Shown here in pieces: positions 40,994 to 49,421 of a stretch of DNA of 64,000 bases (its first letter is position 1; each line of letters starts with the position of its first letter). Source of the DNA: CAVVZJ01 sp963752755 (lineage in GTDB: Bacteria; Planctomycetota; Planctomycetia; Isosphaerales; Isosphaeraceae). The position numbers and the translations under genes are program-made. The notes below the pieces were generated by a model. That model was not told the origin of the DNA. It ran no database searches and was given only the letters and a program-made list of their open reading frames with translations. Location: the NCBI GenBank assembly GCA_963752755.1, contig CAVVZJ010000002.1:62001-126000 (forward strand), written 5' to 3'.

Positions 40994-41335
40994 GTGTCTC
41001 GACGTATGCTCATCGGCGCCGTCTTCCTGGCGGCCGCCCTGTCCGGCTTCGCCGGACCCCGCTCGGCCCGGGCTCAGGATTGGACCGACTATCTGCACTG
41101 GCCCTACGTCCCGCCGCAAGTCCCCGGCAACGGGTTCGAGTACAACCCGCTGTACGACAAGTTCTACCTGTACCCCCGCGCCCAGCGGATCGTGCCGCAG
41201 ATCCAGGGGCCGTACTACCGGAACTTCTACGGGGGCAAGCGCCACCTCGGGATGCGCCACCCCAACGGACTCTTCCACGACTGGAACAAGAAGAAGTTCT
41301 ACCAGGGCAACCACTTCATCCTCGACGTCTTCTAA
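40994..41335 (+). CDS. small secreted protein of unknown function
   Basis: A 113-residue protein with a GTG start at 40994 preceded by GGAGG at the right distance. The signal peptide is RRMLIGAVFLAAALSGFAGP with cleavage near ARAQ. The mature part is unusually rich in Tyr, Phe, Trp, Pro and Asn (WTDYLHWPYVPPQVPGN, YNPLYDKFYLYPRAQ, PYYRNFYGGKRH). It has no cysteines and no known motif. The aromatic-rich composition suggests a structural or surface-associated role, but that is a guess. Similar short secreted proteins exist in the Isosphaeraceae to my knowledge. Confidence 0.75.
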   Translation: MSRRMLIGAVFLAAALSGFAGPRSARAQDWTDYLHWPYVPPQVPGNGFEYNPLYDKFYLYPRAQRIVPQIQGPYYRNFYGGKRHLGMRHPNGLFHDWNKKKFYQGNHFILDVF

Positions 41336-41543
41336 CAGCGCATCGCCCGGATCGCTCCATCCCGGGTGTCACGGGTTCGCGGACGAACTCGTGGCACCCG
41401 ATGCCACGTCCAGCAACGTCGAGGCCGCTTCGCCGCTTGATTCTACCACGATCAAGACGGATCGGCCCGCACCACCCGCCGGTTTCGCGCTCCGGCCTTG
41501 CAGTTCAAGACGAGCGGGTCCTCCTTGCCGGTCGCTCGGCGTG

Positions 41544-42701
41544 TCAGCCGAGTGCCCGCGCCATCGCGAAATAGATCTCACTCGCCGCCCGCACCTGGTC
41601 CAGTTCCACCCACTCGTCCTTGGTGTGGGCCTGGGCGATGTCGCCAGGACCGAAGACGAAACACGGCAAACCCGTGGCGCCGAGCGGTCCGGCATCGGTC
41701 CCATAGGGCACGGCACCGATCTCGGGAACCCTTCCCCGGACCGACTGGACCGCCTCCTTCAGCTTCGGCAACCACGGGTCCTGCTCCGGGTCACGCCCCT
41801 TCAAGGCCGGCATGTTGATCCACGGTGGCAAGAACTCTACCGTTTCGAGACCTCCCAGCTTCTCCCGCAGGAACTCGGCCACCTGCTCCTGGCAGGCCGA
41901 CGCCTCCTCCCCCGGGATCACCCGCCGGTCGATCTCGACCGCGCACCAGTCGGGGACGACGTTGACGCTCGTTCCCCCCTCGATCCGACCGACGGACAGG
42001 CTCGGTGGTCCGAGCCGCGGGTCGGCCCGTCCGGTTCTCAAGGTCGCAGCGAACTCCTCCAGCGCCGCCACGACCCGCGCCATCCGGTAGATCGCGTTTT
42101 GCCCGCGCTCCGGCGTCGAACTGTGGCAGGCGACGCCCTTGGTCCGGATCTTCCAGCGGACCGCCCCCTTGTGGGTATTGACGATGTCGAGCTGGGTCGG
42201 TTCGGCCACGATTGCCAGGTCGGCCCCGACCGGCTCGATGGCCAGCCGGGAACTGCCCTTGTGGGTGAACTCCTCGTCCACCGTGCACGCCATCACGACC
42301 GAGGCCGAACCCGTCGGCCGCTCCTGAACCAGGCGGGCGAAAGCCGTCAGCATCGCCGCCAGGCCACCTTTGATGTCACAGGCGCCCCGACCGTACATCC
42401 GATCGCCCTCGATCGTCGCGGCGAACGGGTCGATCGTCATGCCGTCGGTCGGCACGGTGTCCTGGTGCGCATCGAAGAGGACCGTCGTCCGGGCCGAAGG
42501 GGCGTCGTATCGAGCCAACAGGTTCACCCGGCCTGGTGCGATCTCCTGGCGATCGACGGCCACGCCCAGATCGGTGAAGAAGCGCGTCAGATAGTCGGTG
42601 ACGCCCGCCTCCAGCACGCCCGGCCCTTCGATCGGTCGGCCCATCGGGTTGACGCTTGGGATTTGCACCAGGTCTCGGAGCAGGCGGGTCACGGCGTCCA
42701 A
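41544..42701 (-). CDS. M20 family metallopeptidase (ArgE/DapE-like deacylase)
   Basis: A 385-residue M20 enzyme. Zinc ligands and catalytic acids appear in LFDAHQDTVPTDG, YGRGACDIKGG, TVDEEFTHKG, VAEPTQL and AQAHTKDEW. The dimerisation (lid) domain is in the middle. The closest named enzymes are acetylornithine deacetylase and succinyl-diaminopimelate desuccinylase; the sequence does not choose between them. The start is a TTG at 42701 with AGGAGG 8 nt upstream, giving MDAVTRLLRDLVQIPSVNP, which fits the family N-terminus. EF-P lies 141 nt upstream on the same strand. Confidence 0.9.
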   Translation of the reverse strand: MDAVTRLLRDLVQIPSVNPMGRPIEGPGVLEAGVTDYLTRFFTDLGVAVDRQEIAPGRVNLLARYDAPSARTTVLFDAHQDTVPTDGMTIDPFAATIEGDRMYGRGACDIKGGLAAMLTAFARLVQERPTGSASVVMACTVDEEFTHKGSSRLAIEPVGADLAIVAEPTQLDIVNTHKGAVRWKIRTKGVACHSSTPERGQNAIYRMARVVAALEEFAATLRTGRADPRLGPPSLSVGRIEGGTSVNVVPDWCAVEIDRRVIPGEEASACQEQVAEFLREKLGGLETVEFLPPWINMPALKGRDPEQDPWLPKLKEAVQSVRGRVPEIGAVPYGTDAGPLGATGLPCFVFGPGDIAQAHTKDEWVELDQVRAASEIYFAMARALG

Positions 42702-42842
42702 GGCGCGAGCCTCCTGTCGGTTCGTTCGATCGCCAGCACGGGACGGCGGGCGGTCCTCCTTGGCAACGCCTCGCGGCCCCGGCGCCGCGCGACGGCCGGT
42801 GTCGCGAGGTCCCGCCAGGGCGGCGGAACCTCGCGCCTCAGG

Positions 42843-43409
42843 TTACTTGACGCGCTCGACGTATTCACCCGAGCGCGTATCGATGCGGATCTTCTCCCCT
42901 GGCTCGACGAACGGCGGCACCATCACGCGGAGGCCGGTCTCGGTCGTGGCCTCCTTGTACTGGTTCGTGGCCGTTGCTCCCTTGATGGCCGGCGGGGTGT
43001 CGGTGATCGTCAGGTCGACGGCGGCCGGCAACTCGATCGAGACTGCCTTGGCGTCGATGTATTTGACCATCACGCGCGTGTTCGGCAGCATGTACGGAAT
43101 CGAGTCGCCAACCATTTCCTGATCGAAGTGGATCTGGTCGAACGTCTCGACGTCCATGAAGACATGCTCATCGCCGGCAGAGTACAGGTATTCGAACTCC
43201 TTCGACTCGACGAACGGCACTTCAATTTGCTCGTCGGAGCGGAGCCGCTTCTCGATGGTGCTGCCGCTCGTCATGTTCTTGAGCTTGGCCTGCACGAACG
43301 CGCGGAGGTTGCCGGGGGTCCGGTGGGCAAAATCGACGACGACGAAGTTGTTGCCGTCCATCGTGACGACCATGCCCCGGCGGATGTCGGAAGCCTTGAC
43401 GTTAGCCAT
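42843..43409 (-). CDS. efp: elongation factor P with Asn at position 34
   Basis: A 188-residue EF-P with the three beta-barrel domains and the C-terminal signature GEKIRIDTRSGEYVERVK. EF-P binds between the ribosomal P and E sites and relieves stalling at polyproline. The loop that normally carries the modified residue reads AHRTPGNLRAF, so residue 34 is Asn, not the Lys (beta-lysylated) or other modifiable residue of the best-studied enzymes. No EpmA, EpmB, EarP or YmfI-like gene is in the window. The planctomycete proline-rich proteome, visible in many genes here, would need an active EF-P. Confidence 0.95.
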   Translation of the reverse strand: MANVKASDIRRGMVVTMDGNNFVVVDFAHRTPGNLRAFVQAKLKNMTSGSTIEKRLRSDEQIEVPFVESKEFEYLYSAGDEHVFMDVETFDQIHFDQEMVGDSIPYMLPNTRVMVKYIDAKAVSIELPAAVDLTITDTPPAIKGATATNQYKEATTETGLRVMVPPFVEPGEKIRIDTRSGEYVERVK

Positions 43410-43571
43410 GGTGCCTGTAAATCGCTTCCCCGGTCACCGGGTCAGCTTGCGTTGAGGTGGGACGAGGAGCGTTCCAACGAGCCGAGGCCCGCACTGGTCC
43501 CCGAACTTAACCGATTCCGACGCCGCTTGGCCAGACCTCTTGGTCTGATCGCGGCGACAGCCGCCCCCCGC

Positions 43572-44627
43572 TCAGACCTTCCGCGCCGGCAGGACGCCGC
43601 AATGAACGAGCGTTGGCACGATCGGTCCTGGTTTCAGCCCGGCCGCTTCGAGCCAGTCGCGATACTCGGCGGCGCTGTAGGCTCGCCCCTCGGTCAGGCT
43701 GAACAGCGAGGCCGAATAGAGGGCCACCGGCAAGGGGCCGCCGAGGTCGTCGTCGAGGAAGACGTCATGAATCAAGAGCTGGCCCCCGTCCGGCAGGGCG
43801 TCGGCCAGGCGTCCGATGAGGGCTCGACATGCGGGCACGTCCCAGTCGTGCAGGACATTGGAAAGCAAGACGGTGTCGCAACCGTGTGGGACCATATCCA
43901 CAAACATATCGCCCGCCTGGAGTTCCAGCCGATCGGCAACGCCGTGCGTCTGGGCCATCTCGTGGGCGACCTTCAGCACCTCCGGCCGATCCCAGACGAT
44001 GGCGCGGAGTTCCGGATGAGCCTGGAGGTAGGCAATGGCGTAGATTCCCGTCCCGCCACCGACGTCGAGCAGGCGCCGGGCCATCCCGAGCGGATACGAC
44101 TTCGCCAAGGCCGGTGCCACGTTCTTTGCCCGACCCGCCAGGGCGAGCGTCAGATGTCGGGCTGCCGTCTGGTCCTCCATCGCGGAAGCGATCCCCTCCC
44201 GGTAGATGAACGCCGCCCCACGGCCGTCCGGCTCCGCGCCGGCGGGCTGGTTGATCCGCAATCGCTCCACCATCGCCCGGACTCCCGGGCTCTCGGCCAT
44301 CAGGCCGATATAGTCGCCGACATCGAACTTGCCTCCCGGAACCAGATGCTCACGGGCCAGTTCCGAGAGGCCGATCCGCCCCTCACCGTCGCGGACGAGA
44401 AGGCCCATCGCCCGGATGCGCCGTGATCAGGACGACGGCCGGACGCTCCGCCAGTCCGAGCACTTCCGCAGTTCCTCGAAGGGGGCCGGTCCCGATTCCG
44501 CCAGCCGGCCGAAAAGGGTGAAATGCGCCACCGCCGCGGTGAGCAGTTCGGTGGCGTTGTTGCCTCGGAACTGCTCGAAGATCGGCGACGGGTCCGTCCC
44601 TGGCAGCTTCAATGCAGAAGGTGTCAT
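43572..44627 (-). CDS. SAM-dependent O-methyltransferase, hydroxyneurosporene/caffeate type (frameshifted)
   Basis: About 350 residues. It starts at the ATG at 44627 (MTPSALKLPGTDPSPIFEQF), with GAGAGGAG 5 nt upstream. The N-terminal dimerisation helices contain NNATELLTAAVAHFTLFGRL. One or two indels near 44430 break the frame. After that comes the SAM fold: RLLDVGGGTGIYAIAYL (motif I), VWDRPEVLKVA, GDMFVDMVPHGCDTVLL and the catalytic VLHDWDVPACRALI, where the His-Asp pair is the general-base region of this plant-type O-methyltransferase family. The substrate is unknown; relatives act on phenolics, carotenoids or antibiotics. Confidence 0.85.
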
Positions 44628-44704
44628 CGCGGCTCCTCTCCAGTCCGATTCCGGCTGGAAGATGCCGGACGAACGATATTTTACAAGGTGCGGACCACCC
44701 GCCC

Positions 44705-45188
44705 TCACGACGACGGACTCTCCGCCGACAGGTCGCGATCCATGGAATTCGTCTCGGTGAAAAGCAGCCCCAGGTTGGCCAGCCATTGCACGGTGCTGGC
44801 GATCAGATAGACCCGGTGCAGGGGATAAAACTCTTCCGATTGAGTCCGCCCGAGGTCCATCTGGCGGCTCGAGCGCCCCATGCAAGGCGAACTGGGCGAC
44901 GAGGATCGCGGTCGAGAGCCCGAGGGCAATGACCCGCCAGCGACGCGGGCGAGCCCTTGCCGAACGACCCTCCAGCCACCAGCCCAGCCACCAGAAAAGG
45001 ACCGTCACCAGCCCGATCTCGTTCAGCCCCCATGTCACCCGTCGTGTCACCGGCGCGGTTGCCGAAATCCCGAATTGGTCGTGCAAGATGGGCAGAACCA
45101 GCCCTCCATAGATCGCCAGGCCGCCGACCCAGCACGCCAACGCCAGCACCCTCCCCGCGCCGACCACCTTCCAGAACCAGCCGTCCAT
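44705..45188 (-). CDS. small four-helix membrane protein of unknown function (one frameshift)
   Basis: About 160 residues. Hydrophobic helices are VLALACWVGGLAIYGGLVLP, IGLVTVLFWWLGWWLEG, VIALGLSTAILVAQFALHGA and, after a frame change near 44870, VYLIASTVQWLANLGLLFTE. The end is MDRDLSAESPSS at 44705. The pattern resembles DUF4149-type or other small integral proteins, but I cannot name the family. It lies upstream of the O-methyltransferase gene on the same strand, and it is divergent from the serine acetyltransferase gene, sharing a 204-bp gap. Confidence 0.65.
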
Positions 45189-45392
45189 CAGAGCAAGACC
45201 CTCTCCCGCGACGTCCCGACGCCCGACACGACCGGGCTCGCCGGCTCAATCTCGACACCCAGCATAACCGATACGACGACCGCACGGCGCGGTTTGACCC
45301 CCCGCCGGGCCTTCCCTACAATCGACCGGATCGCGACCGCGACGGACCTTTTTCTCCCCCAAACGGCAGTCGGGCCAGGGGTTTTCGGCACA

Positions 45393-46340
45393 ATGGCCAC
45401 CGACATCCGACTCAAGGAATCGCTCCCCGATCTGACCGCGCACATCGTCGAGACGTACGAGGAGTGCGGCGGCATCCACCACCTCGGCCACTTCCCCTTG
45501 CCCAGCTACGCAGAGGTTGTCGAGGTTCTCAAGGACCTTCGCGAGATTACCTTCCCCGGCTACGGTCGACGCCAGAACTTGCATCTGGGCAATGTCGCCT
45601 ACCACGTCGGCGACATCATTGACACGCTCCACGATCGCCTGAACCAGCAGATCACCCGCGCCTTGAAACATGATTGCAAGACCCAGGACCTTGAAACCGA
45701 CTTCCAGGCCCTCGCCCAGCAATACACCATGCGTCTGCTGGAGTCCTTGCCGAGCCTGCGACACCAGCTTGCCGAGGACGTTCAGGCCGCTTTCGACGGC
45801 GACCCGGCCGCGAAGGGGCTCGACGAGATCATCTTCTGCTACCCCGGTGTTTCCGCCATCGTCGTCCACCGGATCGCTCACGAACTTTACAGGATGGGCG
45901 TGCCCCTGATCCCCCGGATGATGGCCGAGTACGCTCACGGCAAGACCGGCATCGACATCCATCCCGGCGCCACCATCGGCCGCCGCTTCTTCATCGACCA
46001 CGGCACCGGGGTCGTCATCGGCGAGACGACCCAGATCGGCGACGGCGTCAAGATTTACCAGGGCGTCACCCTTGGCGCCCTCAGCTTCCCCAGGGATGAG
46101 CACGGTCAGATCGTCCGCAACCTCAAGCGCCACCCCACCATCGAGGACGAGGTCGTCATCTACGCCAACGCCACCATCCTCGGCGGCGAGACGGTCATCG
46201 GCCGTGGCTCCGTGATCGGCTCCTCCGCCTGGATCACCCGGAGCGTCGCGCCGTATACCACCGTCACGATCGAGAGCCCCCGACTCCGCGAACGACGCCC
46301 CTCCGAGCCGCAATCCTGGTCGCTCGACTACCAGATCTGA
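45393..46340 (+). CDS. cysE: serine O-acetyltransferase
   Basis: A 315-residue serine acetyltransferase. The C-terminal left-handed beta helix carries GIDIHPGATIGRRFFIDHGT, GVVIGETTQIGDGVKIYQGV, ATILGGETVIGRGSVIGSSA and WITRSVAP. The catalytic His/Asp pair sits in IDIHPGA and FIDHGTG. The N-terminal helical domain is long (about 180 residues), as in EpsC/SatA-type enzymes. It makes O-acetylserine for cysteine synthesis. The ATG at 45393 is inferred from where the homology starts; no strong ribosome-binding site is seen and the frame stays open upstream. No cysteine synthase is next to it. Confidence 0.93.
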   Translation: MATDIRLKESLPDLTAHIVETYEECGGIHHLGHFPLPSYAEVVEVLKDLREITFPGYGRRQNLHLGNVAYHVGDIIDTLHDRLNQQITRALKHDCKTQDLETDFQALAQQYTMRLLESLPSLRHQLAEDVQAAFDGDPAAKGLDEIIFCYPGVSAIVVHRIAHELYRMGVPLIPRMMAEYAHGKTGIDIHPGATIGRRFFIDHGTGVVIGETTQIGDGVKIYQGVTLGALSFPRDEHGQIVRNLKRHPTIEDEVVIYANATILGGETVIGRGSVIGSSAWITRSVAPYTTVTIESPRLRERRPSEPQSWSLDYQI

Positions 46341-46490
46341 GAGGCGATCCGGGAAAGGGATTCCAGGTCGGAAAAACGGGGACCGGCTCCGCGAGTCTTC
46401 GAGGGGCCAGCCCCCGCTTTCCCTCCCTGGACATCCCCGAAGAGACTCTGAGCCGATCGCGACCCCTCTCTCCGATAAGGGCCCATCCCA

Positions 46491-46556
46491 GAACCACTTC
46501 GTGTGGGACAGCCGCCCCCGGCTGTCCCATACAGGAGCGAAACTCCGAAGTGGTTC
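46491..46556. repeat. nested palindromic element (REP-like), 66 bp
   Basis: The outer arms GAACCACTTCG (46491-46501) and CGAAGTGGTTC (46546-46556) are perfect inverted repeats of 11 bp. Inside them TGGGACAGCCG (46504-46514) and CGGCTGTCCCA (46519-46529) form a second perfect 11-bp stem with a CCCC loop. The inner core TGGGACAGCCGCCCCCGGCT recurs at 50224. No transposase-like gene is near. It may act as a terminator after cysE, or be a REP or MITE-type mobile palindrome. Confidence 0.75.
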
Positions 46557-46593
46557 GTGGACGCCTCCTAACCCGGGAGGGCGAAACGCCCGC

Positions 46594-46645
46594 GTCGCGG
46601 TCCAATCCGATCCTGGCCAGTCGCGGTCCAATCCGATCCTGGCCA
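46594..46645 (+). repeat. 26-bp direct tandem repeat, two copies
   Basis: Two identical 26-bp units lie head to tail at 46594-46619 and 46620-46645, each containing GTCGCGGTCCAATCCGATCC. They sit in the noncoding gap between cysE and the methyltransferase-like gene at 46835. The remainder of that 494-bp gap shows no ORF that I support. Confidence 0.8.
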
Positions 46646-46834
46646 CGTTGAGGGAGTCTCGCCGCGAAGCTTCCTCTTCTGTTAGGATCTAGCCTCTTGC
46701 CATGGAGACTTCACGGAACCGCAGAAGCATTTTTGATAGAAATCCACGCGATTCCCGAGTCAAAGCGTCGAGACCCGCGGTCGAGCTTGCCGAAGTGGAC
46801 AGACTTCTGATTGGACGATACGAAGGGGTATCCC

Positions 46835-47884
46835 ATGCAATCTGCTTTCCGCATCTTCTTGACCCAGGTCGGAATGCCTCTGGCTGCAATCGTACTGACC
46901 GGGGCGGTGATTCTGCTTCTGGGACTGATCGGGTTCGGCCTCGCATTGACCCGGCCACCGACGACAGGGGGAGCCAGAGTCCGACAGGTCCTGCTACTGA
47001 TCGTCTCCGCGGTCCTCGTGGTGACTGGTGGATCGATCCACCTGATCGGCGGCCTCTATTATCCCTTGGCCCGACTTCGCATTCAGGAAGCTGTCTCGCT
47101 CGACCAAACGGTCAAGGGCCTCTCCGCGCAATACGTCAGGAGTCTCCTGGAGTTACCCCGGTACCGCGATCCCAAACGACTCGGGCGCTACGAATTCAAG
47201 GTGTCTTCCCAGAGCGGGGAGGACGGGATCATCGCCGAGATCTTCCGGAGGATTGGCACCACGAATCGCTCGTTCATCGAATTCGGCGCGTCGAGCGGTG
47301 TGGAGAACAATACCTCGCTCCTGCTCCGACTGGGGTGGAATGGCTTGTGGATTGACGCCGACACCGAGGCGATCACGAAAGCCAGGCAGAAGTTCGACAC
47401 CCTGATCTCGGAGGGTCGTCTGACCATTCTCGAGTCCTTCATCACGGCTGAGAATATCGAGGATCTCTTCCGCCAGGGCAAGGTCCCCGAGGAACCGGAC
47501 CTGCTCTCGATCGACATCGACCGCAATGATTACCACGTCTGGGAGCAGATCACCCACTACCAGCCCAGGGTGGTCATCGTCGAGTACGAAGCCTCCTTTG
47601 GACCGACAATCTCCTGGGTGGTCCCCTACGATCCCAAGGCCTTTGGGTGGACAGAATTTGGCAACGGTGCGAGCCTCAAGGCGCTCACGGACCTCGGAGC
47701 CAGGAAGGGGTACTCCCTCGTCGGCTGCAACATCGGCGGGGTCAATGCCTTCTTTATCCGCAACGACCTGCTGGGAGATCACTTCGTTCCCCCCTACTCG
47801 GCCGAGAATCACTACGAGCCCAAACGCATCCTTTATCTTAATACTCACCAATACGAAGGCAGCTCGATCCAGGACGCCCCGTGA
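46835..47884 (+). CDS. membrane-anchored FkbM-like methyltransferase-fold protein
   Basis: A 349-residue protein. Two N-terminal membrane helices (MPLAAIVLTGAVILLLGLIG and VLLLIVSAVLVVTGGSIHLI) precede a soluble domain with SSQSGEDGIIAEIFRRIG and FIEFGASSGVENNTSLLLRL, then GLWIDADTEAITKA. These resemble the SAM-binding motif I and acidic loop of FkbM-type methyltransferases. LLSIDIDRNDYHVWEQITHY fits motif IV. The substrate is unknown; membrane anchoring suggests a lipid-linked or cell-surface glycan. The ATG at 46835 has AAGGGG 6 nt upstream; an in-frame TTG at 46811 is an unlikely alternative. Confidence 0.75.
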   Translation: MQSAFRIFLTQVGMPLAAIVLTGAVILLLGLIGFGLALTRPPTTGGARVRQVLLLIVSAVLVVTGGSIHLIGGLYYPLARLRIQEAVSLDQTVKGLSAQYVRSLLELPRYRDPKRLGRYEFKVSSQSGEDGIIAEIFRRIGTTNRSFIEFGASSGVENNTSLLLRLGWNGLWIDADTEAITKARQKFDTLISEGRLTILESFITAENIEDLFRQGKVPEEPDLLSIDIDRNDYHVWEQITHYQPRVVIVEYEASFGPTISWVVPYDPKAFGWTEFGNGASLKALTDLGARKGYSLVGCNIGGVNAFFIRNDLLGDHFVPPYSAENHYEPKRILYLNTHQYEGSSIQDAP

Positions 47885-47965
47885 ACAGGAATCCGCCATC
47901 GGCGCGATCCGATTCCCCGACCTTGACCAGACCGGACTCCAACACCTGACAGCGGGGTGCCGACC

Positions 47966-49363
47966 ATGTCCGAAAGTCCGACTCTCGAAGCCACCCCGGA
48001 GGCGGCCGGTCCGTCGGCCACCCCGACGAGTTACGGCACGGCGATGGCGGCCTACGTGGTGATCTCCAGCATGGTCGGGGTGGGAGTCCTGACCACGTCG
48101 GGATACACCGTCGCGTCGGTCGGCAGCAACCAGCTCATGCTGCTCCTCTGGCTGCTGGGCGGCGTGGTGGCACTCTGCGGCGCTCTGACCGTGGCCGAGC
48201 TGGCGGCGATGCTGCCGGCCTCGGGGGGCGATTACATCTACCTGAACGAGGCGTATGGCCCGCTGGTGGCCTTCCTCTCGGGATGGGTCTCGTTCCTGAT
48301 CGGTTTCGCGGCGCCGATCGCGGCCTCGGCGTTCGCCTCGGCCTCGTATCTGCTCGCTCCGGCTGACCTCGCCGAGCCGACGGCCCGACTCGCGCATCAA
48401 GGTCTGGCGACGGTGGCGATCCTGGCCTTCTTTCTGATTCACACTTCGGGAGCGCGGCACGGGAGCCGGGCGCATTCGGTCGTCACGATTCTCAAGCTCG
48501 CCATCCTGGTGTCGTTCCTGATCGTGGGGCTGATCTTGGGAAGGCGCAATGGGGTCAACCTGACGGATCGTCCCCCGATCGAGCTCGACGTCCTGTCTGC
48601 GATGCTCTTCTCGCTGGTCTACATCTCGTATGGGTACTCGGGCTGGAATGCGGCGACGTACATCGCGGGCGAGGTCCGCGACCCCGGTCGAAGCCTGCCG
48701 CGGGCGATCCTGGCCGGGACCGCCGGGGTGATCGTTCTGTACCTGGGCCTGAATGCCGTCTATGCGCTGGCCTTGCCCTCCGGGGAGATCCGTCGGATCG
48801 CCAACGAGCAGGGGTTCGACGCGGTCGCGCCTGTCGCCGAGCTGGCGGCGGAGCGGTTGTTCGGCCAGACCGTGACCGCCCCCTTCTCAATCGCGGTCGG
48901 CCTGACGCTCCTGGCCTCGCTCAGTGCCTACATCCTCACGGGCCCCCGGGTGGCGTACGCCATGGCCCGAGCCGGTCATTTCCCAGCGATCGCCGGCCGA
49001 CTCTCCCCGCGAACCCAGACCCCCACCCTGGCGACCGTGCTCCAGATTGCCTGGGCCTTGCTGCTCCTGTGGACCGGTTCCTTTGAAAGCATCGTCGTTT
49101 ATGCGAGCGTCGGGCTCGCCCTGTTCTCGATGCTCTCGGTCAGCTCGATTTACGTCCTGCGATGGACCCGGCCCGACCTGCCCCGACCGTTCCGTACCCC
49201 CGGGTACCCGTTGACCCCCGCCGTCTTCCTGATCGTCTCGAGCTTGCTCACCTGCGCCGCGTTCACCCAGCGCCCGTGGGTCTCGCTCTACTCGCTCTTG
49301 AGCATCCTGGCGGGGATTCCCATCTACTTCCTGTTGGCCCACAATCGCCGTCGGGCGGCATGA
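47966..49363 (+). CDS. APC family amino acid permease
   Basis: A 465-residue protein with about 12 membrane helices. The first helix region VVISSMVGVGVLTTSGYTVA carries the unwound glycine motif (G-x-G-x-x) of the APC superfamily. Later segments include ELAAMLPASGGDYIYLNEAY, ISYGYSGWNAATYIAGEVRD and PRVAYAMARAGHFPAIAGRL, the last being the conserved loop after helix 8. It should exchange or import amino acids across the inner membrane, but the substrate is not readable. I use the ATG at 47966; a GTG at 47957 in the same frame adds three residues. The phosphorylase gene follows after 58 nt. Confidence 0.92.
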   Translation: MSESPTLEATPEAAGPSATPTSYGTAMAAYVVISSMVGVGVLTTSGYTVASVGSNQLMLLLWLLGGVVALCGALTVAELAAMLPASGGDYIYLNEAYGPLVAFLSGWVSFLIGFAAPIAASAFASASYLLAPADLAEPTARLAHQGLATVAILAFFLIHTSGARHGSRAHSVVTILKLAILVSFLIVGLILGRRNGVNLTDRPPIELDVLSAMLFSLVYISYGYSGWNAATYIAGEVRDPGRSLPRAILAGTAGVIVLYLGLNAVYALALPSGEIRRIANEQGFDAVAPVAELAAERLFGQTVTAPFSIAVGLTLLASLSAYILTGPRVAYAMARAGHFPAIAGRLSPRTQTPTLATVLQIAWALLLLWTGSFESIVVYASVGLALFSMLSVSSIYVLRWTRPDLPRPFRTPGYPLTPAVFLIVSSLLTCAAFTQRPWVSLYSLLSILAGIPIYFLLAHNRRRAA

Positions 49364-49421
49364 TCGATCCAGGCCAGATTCCCGACCCGAACCGGATTTC
49401 CGACCCGAGCGCACGACTCTC

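Noticed and set aside
40728..44426. An open plus-strand frame of over 1,200 codons
   Set aside because: It is the antisense of the M28, M20, EF-P and O-methyltransferase genes, all of which have complete family motifs on the minus strand. Long antisense frames are expected at this GC content.
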